Assembly: GCA_028871195.1 (NCBI GenBank)
Contig: JAGWNT010000043.1
Location: forward strand, 1-30,246
Reading direction: 5' to 3'
Origin: REEB85 sp018971455
GTDB taxonomy: Bacteria > Pseudomonadota > Alphaproteobacteria > Acetobacterales > Acetobacteraceae
Length of the DNA: 30,246 bases
Below, piece after piece: positions 1 to 7,900 of the stretch. The notes below the pieces were generated by a model that saw only the letters and a program-made list of their open reading frames with translations, did no database searches and was not told the origin of the DNA. The translations under genes were made by a program, and so were the position numbers. Every line of letters begins with the position of its first letter. Position 1 is the first letter of the stretch.

Positions 1-133
1 CCGCGTCGCCGCGCAGAATGAAGCGCGCGGCGGCCGGCGCGAGGCCGAGCGTGAAGCTTGCGCCACCCGGCAGGCGCTGGCCGTCGAGCGGGCCGCGCCG
101 CGCGACCGCGGTGGTGGAGGGCGGGCTAGGCAT
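1..133 (-). CDS. soxG: Sarcosine oxidase gamma subunit (N-terminal part, cut by window edge)
   Basis: Only the first 44 codons are inside the window. The visible N-terminus starts MPSPPSTTAVARRGPLDG and continues into a GASFTLGL stretch, which fits the start of the small gamma subunit of heterotetrameric sarcosine oxidase. The gamma subunit is a scaffold-like, GcvT-related subunit that helps hold the alpha and beta flavoprotein subunits together. The start codon overlaps the end of soxA by 8 bp (ATGCCTAG holds both the ATG and the TAG), so the two genes are probably translationally coupled. The assignment rests mainly on position after soxA, because little sequence is visible; the usual gene order soxBDAG supports it. 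Confidence 0.8.
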   Translation of the reverse strand, partial: MPSPPSTTAVARRGPLDGQRLPGGASFTLGLAPAAARFILRGDA

Positions 134-3100
134 CGAGGCGCTCCCCCCTCTTGTCGAAGAACACGCTGTCGGTCACCGTCGCGCGAAGAATGTCGCCGGC
201 GGCCCCACCGGTCTTCGCGGCGCCGGTCATGGCGGGAATGAACACCGTCTGGCCCATCCGCGCTCGCCCGCCCTCGATCATCGCAAGCGCGATCGAGCGA
301 TCGAGCGCCGGGCTGCGGTAGGACGAGGTGACGTGGCCGAGCGCATGCGCCCCCATGGCGGGGTTTGCGGTCGCGAGCACCTGCGCGCCCACGTCGGGAA
401 CCGCCTCCGGCGCGTCCGTCAGCAGCCCGACGAGCTGCTTGCGGTCGGTCCCCACCATGTCGGGCCGGGTCAGCGAGCGTTTGCCGACGAAATCCGGCTT
501 CCGCTTGCCGATGGCCCAGTCGAGCCCGGCATCGGCCGGCGTCACCGTGCCATCGGTGTCCTGACCGACGATGATGTAGCCCTTTTCCGCCCGCATCACG
601 TGCATCGCCTCGGTGCCGTAGGCGACGATGCCGTGCGCCTCGCCCGCCTGCCACAGCGCTTCCCACACGGAGCGCGCGGCATCCGGCGGAACGTTGATCT
701 CGAACCCCAGCTCGCCGGTGAAGCTGACGCGCATCAACCGTGTCGCAACGCCGAGGATGCTCCCCTCGCGCACACTCATATGCGGCATGGCCTCGCGGGA
801 GAGATCGATGCCCTCGACGAACGGCGCGATGAGCGCGCGCGCCTTCGGCCCCTGCACCGCGATGACGGCCCATTGCTCGGTCGTCGAGGTCAGCCATGCC
901 TTGAGGTCGGTGAACTCGGTCTGCAGGTAATCCTCCATGTGGTGCAGCACGCGCGCCGCGCCGCCGGTCGTCGTCGTCACGTGGAAGCGGTCGGCGGCCA
1001 GCCGCGCGATGACGCCGTCATCCATGATGAAGCCCTGCTCGTTGAGCATCAGCCCATAGCGGCAGCTTCCCACCTGGAGCCGGCTCCAGGGATTGGTGTA
1101 GAGCCGCTCGAGAAATTGCGCCGCGTCCGGGCCGACGATTTCGATCTTGCCGAGCGTCGAGCCGTCGAACAGGCCGACCCCCGCGCGCGTCGCCCTGCAT
1201 TCGCGCGCCACCGCCGCGGCCATGTCCTCGCCGGATCGCGGAAAATACCAGGCGCGCTTCCACAGCCCGACATCCTCGAAGGCGGCCCCGCGCTCCGCCG
1301 CCCAGTCATGGATCGGCGTCCGGCGGACCGGGTCAAACATCTCGCCCCGCGCGGCGCCGGCGAAGGCGCCGAAGGTCACCGGCGTATAGGGCTGGCGGTA
1401 CGTCGTCAGGCCGATCTGCGGCACGGGCCGGTCGCGCGCGCGCGCGACGATGGCGAGCGCGTTCATGTTGGAGAGCTTGCCCTGATCGGTCGCCATGCCC
1501 GTCGTCGTGTAGCGTTTGACGTGCTCGATCGCGTGCATGCCCTCCTGAACGGCGAGGCGGATATCCGAGGCGCAGACGTCGTTCTGATAATCGACGAAGG
1601 CCTTCGCCCGGCGCGCGCCCGGCGCGCTGGTGTCGCCGAGCATGCCGCCCGTGGCGTCCGGCGCCCCCTCCACGACGAAGCCGCACGCCGTGGCGGGGAA
1701 GCCCGCCATGCGGGCCGCCTCGGCGCCCGCCGCGGCACCCTCATGCAGGGCGGCGGCGAGGCCCAGTGTGCCGCGGCAGGCGCCGGCCGAGCGCGCGCGC
1801 TGCACGGATGCGCCGGGCAGGAACATCTGCGGCTCCGCATCCCACTCCACCTTGCCGCGCGACTGCGAATGCAGGTGCACCGAAGGCGTCCAGCCGCCCG
1901 ACATCAGAAGGGCGTCGCAGGCCAGCCAATCGACGCGGCCCGCCGCGGCGATGCCAACGCCATGAACCCGCTGGGCGCCCCGCACGCCGGCAACCCGCGC
2001 GCCCGTCACCGTCACGATGCCCGCGCGCCGCGCCGCCCGTGGCAGCTCGCCCTCCGCCGTCTCGCGCAGATCGGCCACGCGGACGATGTCGGTGCCGGCC
2101 GCCGCCAGATCGAGCGCCGCGCGATACGCGCTGTCATGCGCCGTGGCGATGACGACGCGCGCCCCCACCTTGGCGCCGTAGCGGTTGAGGTAGGTCCGCG
2201 CGCTGTCGGCGAGCATCACGCCCGGCCGGTCATTGTCGGGAAAAACCAGCGGCCGCTCGATGGCGCCGCAGGCGAGCACCACCTCCGCCGCGCGCATCTG
2301 CCACAGCCGCTCGCGCGGCGCCCCGGCGCGCGATGTGGCCTCGGCCGCCGCGACCGTCTCGCACAGACCGAGGAAGTTCTGCGCGTAGTAGCCGAAAGCC
2401 TGGGTGCGCGGCATCAGCGTGACATTGGGCCGCGCCGCGAGGTCGGCGAGCGTGGCGGCAAGCCAGTCGCGCGCGGCGCGGCCGTCGATCGTCGCGCGCG
2501 TCTCGCCGAGCAGCGAGCCGCCCGGCTCGGCCTGTTCGTCGCACAGAACGACCCGCCCGCCCCCTGCCGCGGCCGCCAGCGCCGCCGCAAGCCCCGCGGG
2601 GCCACCGCCGATGACGAGCACGTCGCAATGGTCGTAGAACTGGGCGTAGGCGTCGGGGTCCGGCTCCGTGGGCGCCGCGCCGAGGCCGGCGGCGCGGCGG
2701 ATGACCGGCTCATAGACATGCTTCCAGGCCCAGTTCCGGCCGAACAGATCGGGGCCCATGAAGGTCTTGTAGTAGAAGCCCGCGCCGAACAGCGGCGCCA
2801 GCACCGTGTTGATCGCGCCGAGATCGAAGCGCAGCGACGGATAGCGATTCTGGCTGGTCGCCACCAGCCCGTCGGTCAGCTCGACCTGCGTCGCACGCAG
2901 GTTCGGCGTGAAGCGGCCGGGCCCATCCGAAATGCCGACCAGCGCGTTCGGCTCCTCAGCCCCTGCCGAGAGAATGCCGCGCGGACGGTGATATTTGTAG
3001 GAGCGCCCGACGAGATGCACGCCATTGGCGATCAGCGCCGAGGCCAGCGTATCGCCGGCAAACCCCTGGTAGCGGCGCCCGTCGAAGGTGAAGTACCGCG

Positions 3101-3152
3101 GATCCTGGCGGTCGATGCGGCCACCCTCGGGCAGACGGAACGACCCGCTCAT
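126..3152 (-). CDS. soxA: Sarcosine oxidase alpha subunit
   Basis: This is the large subunit (1008 aa, normal for the family) of the cytoplasmic heterotetrameric sarcosine oxidase. The enzyme demethylates sarcosine to glycine and passes the one-carbon unit to tetrahydrofolate as 5,10-methylene-THF. Visible parts in order are an N-terminal region with the family motif GRSYKYHRPRG (49-59), a dinucleotide-binding loop GGGPAG (182-187) in a pyridine-nucleotide-disulfide-oxidoreductase-type fold, and a C-terminal aminomethyltransferase (GcvT-like) folate domain from about residue 610 (LYTNPWSRLQVGSCRYGLML, then TGELGFEINVP). The start ATG overlaps the soxD stop in ATGA, and the stop overlaps the soxG start. 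The frame is intact. Confidence 0.96.
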   Translation of the reverse strand: MSGSFRLPEGGRIDRQDPRYFTFDGRRYQGFAGDTLASALIANGVHLVGRSYKYHRPRGILSAGAEEPNALVGISDGPGRFTPNLRATQVELTDGLVATSQNRYPSLRFDLGAINTVLAPLFGAGFYYKTFMGPDLFGRNWAWKHVYEPVIRRAAGLGAAPTEPDPDAYAQFYDHCDVLVIGGGPAGLAAALAAAAGGGRVVLCDEQAEPGGSLLGETRATIDGRAARDWLAATLADLAARPNVTLMPRTQAFGYYAQNFLGLCETVAAAEATSRAGAPRERLWQMRAAEVVLACGAIERPLVFPDNDRPGVMLADSARTYLNRYGAKVGARVVIATAHDSAYRAALDLAAAGTDIVRVADLRETAEGELPRAARRAGIVTVTGARVAGVRGAQRVHGVGIAAAGRVDWLACDALLMSGGWTPSVHLHSQSRGKVEWDAEPQMFLPGASVQRARSAGACRGTLGLAAALHEGAAAGAEAARMAGFPATACGFVVEGAPDATGGMLGDTSAPGARRAKAFVDYQNDVCASDIRLAVQEGMHAIEHVKRYTTTGMATDQGKLSNMNALAIVARARDRPVPQIGLTTYRQPYTPVTFGAFAGAARGEMFDPVRRTPIHDWAAERGAAFEDVGLWKRAWYFPRSGEDMAAAVARECRATRAGVGLFDGSTLGKIEIVGPDAAQFLERLYTNPWSRLQVGSCRYGLMLNEQGFIMDDGVIARLAADRFHVTTTTGGAARVLHHMEDYLQTEFTDLKAWLTSTTEQWAVIAVQGPKARALIAPFVEGIDLSREAMPHMSVREGSILGVATRLMRVSFTGELGFEINVPPDAARSVWEALWQAGEAHGIVAYGTEAMHVMRAEKGYIIVGQDTDGTVTPADAGLDWAIGKRKPDFVGKRSLTRPDMVGTDRKQLVGLLTDAPEAVPDVGAQVLATANPAMGAHALGHVTSSYRSPALDRSIALAMIEGGRARMGQTVFIPAMTGAAKTGGAAGDILRATVTDSVFFDKRGERLDA

Positions 3153-3454
3153 CGGCCGCTCCCGGACGCCGGCGCGGCCGGATCGGGCGCAGGGGCGCCG
3201 GCCGGATAGGTCGCGAGGATCCGGTCGCTCACCGTGTCGCGCAGACAGTTGAAGAAGCGGCCGCAGCCGGCGGCATGGCGCCAGCGCTCGGCCGCAACGC
3301 CGCGCGGATTGCTGCGCACATAGAGGAACTCACCCCAGGCCGCGTCATCGAGCGTGGCCGGGTCGGCCGGCCGCGCGACATGCGCCTGGCCGCCATAGCG
3401 GAATTCGAGCTCGGGTCGCGCCATGTCGCAATACGGGCAGCGGATCAGCAGCAT
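3149..3454 (-). CDS. soxD: Sarcosine oxidase delta subunit
   Basis: Small zinc-binding subunit of sarcosine oxidase, 101 aa. It starts MLLIRCPYCD and carries Cys6, Cys9, His60 and Cys64, a three-Cys/one-His set that matches the zinc site known for the delta subunit. The middle contains WGEFLYVRSNPRG, typical of the family. The C-terminus is a Pro/Ala-rich tail (APAPDPAAPASGSGR). It lies 11 bp after soxB, where the GAGGG around the soxB stop can serve as ribosome binding site, and its TGA overlaps the soxA ATG. An in-frame upstream extension exists, but it runs antisense-like through soxB and is not coding; the CPYC start matches family length. Confidence 0.95.
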   Translation of the reverse strand: MLLIRCPYCDMARPELEFRYGGQAHVARPADPATLDDAAWGEFLYVRSNPRGVAAERWRHAAGCGRFFNCLRDTVSDRILATYPAGAPAPDPAAPASGSGR

Positions 3455-3465
3455 CGGAGACGCCC

Positions 3466-4716
3466 TCAGTGCGCGACGGCGGCAGCGGCCGCTTCGTCGA
3501 TGAGCCGCCCGGTGCGGAACCGATCGAGCGAGAACGGTGCGGCGATGGGGTGCGGCTCGCCCGTCGCCAGCGTATGCGCGAAGACATGGCCGGAACCCGG
3601 CGTCGCCTTGAAGCCGCCGGTGCCCCAGCCGCAATTGACAAACAGGCCGGCCACCGGCGTCCGGCCGATGATCGGCGAGCGGTCCGGCGTCACGTCGACG
3701 ATGCCGCCCCAGTTGCGCAGCATGCGCAGGCGCCGCACCATCGGGAACAATTCGCAGATCGCCTCCAGCGTGTGGGTCGCGATGTGCAGGCCGCCGGTCT
3801 GCGAATAGGATGTGTAGGAATCGGTGCCGGCGCCGATCACCAGCTCCCCCTTGTCCGATTGCGACATGTAGGCGTGGATGGTGTTCGACATCACCACGCA
3901 CGGCATCAGCGGCTTGACCGGCTCGGAGACGAGGGCCTGCAGCGGATAGCTCTCCAGCGGCATGCGCACATCCGCCATCGCCATCACCACGGATGTATGC
4001 CCGGCCGCGACCACGCCGATCTTCTTCGTCGCGATGGCACCCCGCGTCGTCTCCACGCCGCTGACCGCGCCGCCGGCATCGCGGCGGATGGCGGTCACCT
4101 CGCAGTTCTGGATGATATCGACGCCGCGCGCGCTGGCGCCGCGCGCATAGCCCCAGGCAACCGCGTCATGGCGCGCCGTGCCGCCGCGGCGCTGCAAGGC
4201 GGCGCCTACGATGGGATAGCGGATCGCCTCCGATGTCTCGAGAATCGGGCAGAAGGCCTTGGCCTCGGCCGGCGTCAGCCATTCATTGTCGATGCCGGCG
4301 AGCCGGTTGGCGTGGATGTGGCGCTTCAGCGAGTGCACGTCGTGCTGGTTGTGCGCGAGCATCATCACGCCGCGCGCCGAATACATGACGTTGTAATTCA
4401 GCTCGCGGCTCAGCCCCTCCCAGAGTTTCACCGCATGCTCGTAGATCGCCTCCGACTCCTCCCACAGGTAGTTGGAGCGGATGATCGTCGTGTTGCGCCC
4501 GGTGTTGCCGCCGCCCAGCCAGCCCTTCTCGAGCACGGCGATGTTGGTCAGCCCGTGCTCCTTGGCCAGGTAATAGGCGGTGGCGAGGCCGTGCCCGCCG
4601 GCGCCGATGATGATCGCGTCGTACGCCGCCTTCGGCTCCGCGCTGCGCCATTGTTCCGGCCAGCCCGAATTGCCGGCCAGCGCCTGGCGCGCCACGTTGA
4701 GAAAGGAGAAGCGCAA
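3466..4716 (-). CDS. soxB: Sarcosine oxidase beta subunit, TTG start
   Basis: Catalytic FAD/FMN subunit of sarcosine oxidase; it oxidises sarcosine. From the proposed TTG (MRFSFLNVARQALAGN) the protein is 416 aa, the usual family length. An ATG start further upstream (4878) would add 54 residues with no family likeness. A GGGGAG lies 8 bases before the TTG. The FAD-binding loop GAGGHG is at 38-43. His183 in RRGGTARHDAVAWG corresponds, by my recollection of the family, to the histidine that covalently binds FMN. The C-terminus has PDRSPIIGRTP and CGWGTGGFKATPGSG, typical of DAO-fold amine oxidases. It is first in the soxBDAG operon, whose control region must lie in the 210 bp before the divergent glycosyltransferase gene. 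Confidence 0.95.
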   Translation of the reverse strand: MRFSFLNVARQALAGNSGWPEQWRSAEPKAAYDAIIIGAGGHGLATAYYLAKEHGLTNIAVLEKGWLGGGNTGRNTTIIRSNYLWEESEAIYEHAVKLWEGLSRELNYNVMYSARGVMMLAHNQHDVHSLKRHIHANRLAGIDNEWLTPAEAKAFCPILETSEAIRYPIVGAALQRRGGTARHDAVAWGYARGASARGVDIIQNCEVTAIRRDAGGAVSGVETTRGAIATKKIGVVAAGHTSVVMAMADVRMPLESYPLQALVSEPVKPLMPCVVMSNTIHAYMSQSDKGELVIGAGTDSYTSYSQTGGLHIATHTLEAICELFPMVRRLRMLRNWGGIVDVTPDRSPIIGRTPVAGLFVNCGWGTGGFKATPGSGHVFAHTLATGEPHPIAAPFSLDRFRTGRLIDEAAAAAVAH

Positions 4717-4802
4717 CGGATCGTCTCCCCGATGACCGGCGATGATCCTACCCGTGCGCCAGCGCCCTCGCCAGAGCATTCCCCCGCAGCACCGGAGCGC
4801 AA

Positions 4803-4847
4803 GCCGCCCGATGAACCGGGGCCGCCCGCCCCGGTTCGATGGGCGGC
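4803..4847. repeat. GC-rich hairpin-forming inverted repeat
   Basis: The inner arms are GAACCGGGGC (4813-4822) and GCCCCGGTTC (4828-4837), a perfect 10-bp pairing with a 5-base loop. The outer arms GCCGCCC (4803-4809) and GGGCGGC (4841-4847) pair perfectly over 7 bp. Between them are three positions, two of which can form G-U pairs. There is no T-run on either side, so it does not look like an ordinary intrinsic terminator. It lies in the soxB leader, about 87 bp before the proposed TTG, and could be an operator, an attenuator-like structure or a REP-type element. Confidence 0.7.
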
Positions 4848-4865
4848 CCGTCAAATCGCCGTCAA
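4848..4865. promoter_or_regulatory. Direct repeat CCGTCAA x2, spaced 11 bp
   Basis: CCGTCAA occurs at 4848-4854 and again at 4859-4865, 11 bp apart, which is about one helical turn. Read on the minus strand each unit contains TTGACG, which resembles a -35 hexamer reading towards soxB. No good -10 follows at the usual distance. The pair abuts the hairpin at 4803-4847. It could be a binding site for a regulator of soxB or of the divergent glycosyltransferase gene. This is inference from spacing only. Confidence 0.35.
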
Positions 4866-4926
4866 GCCGCAATGTCACGGCCTATTGGCCGGATTCCCGG
4901 CAGCGGCTCGGCCATGCTCGGACACC

Positions 4927-7900
4927 ATGAACCAGGCCCCGCCACATCGCCCCCTGTGGGCCGGCAGTGAAGACTGGCCGGCGGCCGAGGCGGCGGGCGG
5001 GCCGCGCGCCGACCAGCTCGCCTGCCTCGTCGGGTCGCGGCTGTTCGACGCCGCCTGGTATGGCGCGAACTACCCGGACGTGGCCCGCAGCGACATCGAT
5101 CCGGCGACCCATTTTCTCATCCAGGGCTGGCGCGAGGGGCGGCGGCCCAACCCCTATTTCGATACGGTCTGGTATCTCGCCCGCCATGCCAGGGCGATCC
5201 GCGCGGACGCCAACCCGTTGCTGGATTATATCGAAGGCGGCGAGGCGGCGGGCCGCGCGCCGGCCGAGTTCTTCGATCTGCCCTGGTATGCGGCGCACCA
5301 CCAGGCCGAACCCGGCCTCACGCTGCTCGCGCATTTCCTGGCGCGCCGCACCGGTGGCGCCACGAGCCCGCTGCCCGAATTCGATCCGGCCTTCTACCCG
5401 GCGACTTACGCCGATGTCGCCGCCGCCGGCATCGATCCGTTCGAGCATTACCTGCTCTACGGGTTTCGCGAGGGCCGCAATCCCTCGGCCGGCTTCGACA
5501 CGAAATTCTACCTGCAACGCTATCTCGATGGCGCAACCACGCAGAACCCGCTGCTGCATTACCGCGCCCATCGCCATCACCTCGTCCTGCACACGACACC
5601 CCCCGCCCATGAGGGCGGCGTCTTCGCCGCGATGCGCCGCTTCACCCGGCCCGGCCCGGCGTTCGAGGAGGTGCAGCCGCTGCCTCCGGCCGTCCCGCGG
5701 CGGGCGAAGCTGCTGGCCTATTACCTGCCGCAATTTCATGCCATTGCCGAGAACGATGCGTGGTGGGGCGAGGGATTCACCGAATGGACGGCGATCGCCC
5801 GCGGCCTGCCGCGCTTCGAGGGGCATTACCAGCCGCGCATTCCCCGCGATCTCGGCCATTACCGTCTGGGCACGCCGCAAGACCCGCAGGACACGATGCG
5901 CCGGCAGATTGCCCTGGCGCGCGGCGCCGGGCTGCATGGCTTCGTGCAGTATTTCTACTGGTTCGACGGCCGGCGCCTGCTCGACGGTCCGCTCGATGCA
6001 TTCCTCGCCGACGGCACGCTCGATTTTCCCTTCTGCCTGATGTGGGCGAACGAGAACTGGACGCGGCGCTGGGATGGCGCGGAGCAGGACATCCTGCTCG
6101 CCCAGCACTACGACCCCGCCCTGGACGAGGCGCTGATCGATTGCCTGGCGCGATACATGCGAGACCGGCGCTACATCCGCGTCGAGGGCCGTCCGCTGCT
6201 GATGGTCTATCGCGCCGACGCCATTCCCGACAGCGCCGCCCGCATCGCCCGCTGGCGCGCGCTGTTCGCCGAGCGCCATGGTGAGCGGCCGCTGCTGGTC
6301 ATGGGCCAGGCCTTCGCCGCACTCGACCCGCGATGCTTCGGCTTCGACGCGGCCATCGAGTTCCCGCCCCACAAACTCACCGCCGGGCTGCCGCGCCGCA
6401 ATGCGGAGCTCACCGCCTTCGACCCGTCGGCGAGCGCCCATGTCTTCGCCTATGACGATGTGGTGCGCGCCTCGCTTGACGAGCCGCCGCCCGACTATCC
6501 GTTGATCAAGACCGCCGTCCCCGGCTGGGACAATGACGCGCGGCGGCAGGGCCAGGGGCTGGTGCTGCAAGGTGCCACACCCGCCGCCTATCAGGCCTGG
6601 CTGGGCGAACTGGTGGCCCGCGCGCGCGCCGCCCCGCCGCTCGGCGAGGCCTTCGTCGCCATCAACGCCTGGAACGAGTGGGCCGAAGGGGCCTATCTCG
6701 AGCCGGACGTGCATTTCGGCGGCGCGTTCCTCAACGCGACGGCGCGCGCCGTGACCCGCCTGGCCCCCGATGCGGCCGCCGGCCGGCTGCTGCTGATCGG
6801 CCATGACGCCTTCCCGGCCGGCGCGCAGATGCTGCTGCTGCACCTCATCGAGCGGCTGCGCGGCGGCCTCGGCATCACGGTCGAGTGCCTGCTGCTCGGC
6901 GGCGGCGCGCTGCTCGAACGCTATCGCGCCGCCGCGCCCTGCGTGGTGATGGCCGAGGACGGTGCCCGCACACCGGACCTCGCGGCCCTGCTGGCCGGCT
7001 GGGCGGAGCGCGGCTTCACCACCGCCATCGTCAACACCGCGGTCTGCGCCTGGATCGTGCCGCACCTGCGCGCGGCCGGCATCGGCGCCAGCCTGCTGGT
7101 GCACGAAATGCCACGCCTGATCGGCGAGCGTCGGCTCGGCGAGGGGTTGCGCCAGGCCCAGGCCTGCGTCGACCATCTGGTCTTTCCCGCCCGCTCCGTG
7201 CAGGCCCGGCTGGAAGCGGCGGGACTGCTCGCGCCGGACCCGGCGGGGCGGCACAGTATTCTCGCGCAGGGGGCCTACGCGCCGGCCCTGCGGGGCGCCG
7301 CGGCGCGCGCCGCCCGCGCAGGCCACCGCGCCCGCCTCGGCCTCGCCGCCGCCACCACCCTGGTGCTCGGCGCCGGCCATGGCGATCTGCGCAAGGGGTT
7401 CGACCTGTTCCTCCAGCTCTGGCGGGCGGCGGGCCGGCGCGGCGCGGATGCCATGTTCGTCTGGGCCGGCGCGCTCGACCCCGGCCTCGCGGCCCAGCTC
7501 GCACCGGAGATCGCCGCCGCCGAGGCTACCGGGCGGTTCCGCCTGCTCGGCTTCCGCGACGATCTGCCGGCCTGGTTCGCCGCCGCCGATGCCTTCGCCC
7601 TGACCTCGCGCGAGGATCCCTACCCCTCGGTCGTGCTCGAAGCGCTCTGTGCCGGGCTGCCGGTGGCCGCCTTCGCCGGCAGCGGCGGCATTCCGGACCT
7701 GCTCGCCCGCCATGGCGGCGGCGCCGTGGTGGAAATGGGCGACGCCGATGCGATGGCGGCGCGCCTGCTGGCCTTGGCCACCGACGAGAGGGTGGCCGCC
7801 ACCCGCGCGCGGCGCGGCGCGCGCGCGCGCCGGCAGTTCGATTTCGATCGCTACGTCGCGGCCCTGCTGCGTCTCGTCCGCCCCGGCCTCGCGGCGATCA

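Noticed and set aside
18..3209. A 1063-codon open frame on the plus strand opposite soxA
   Set aside because: It is Arg/Gly/His-rich without domain likeness and is explained by the high GC content, which removes stops from the antisense of soxA.
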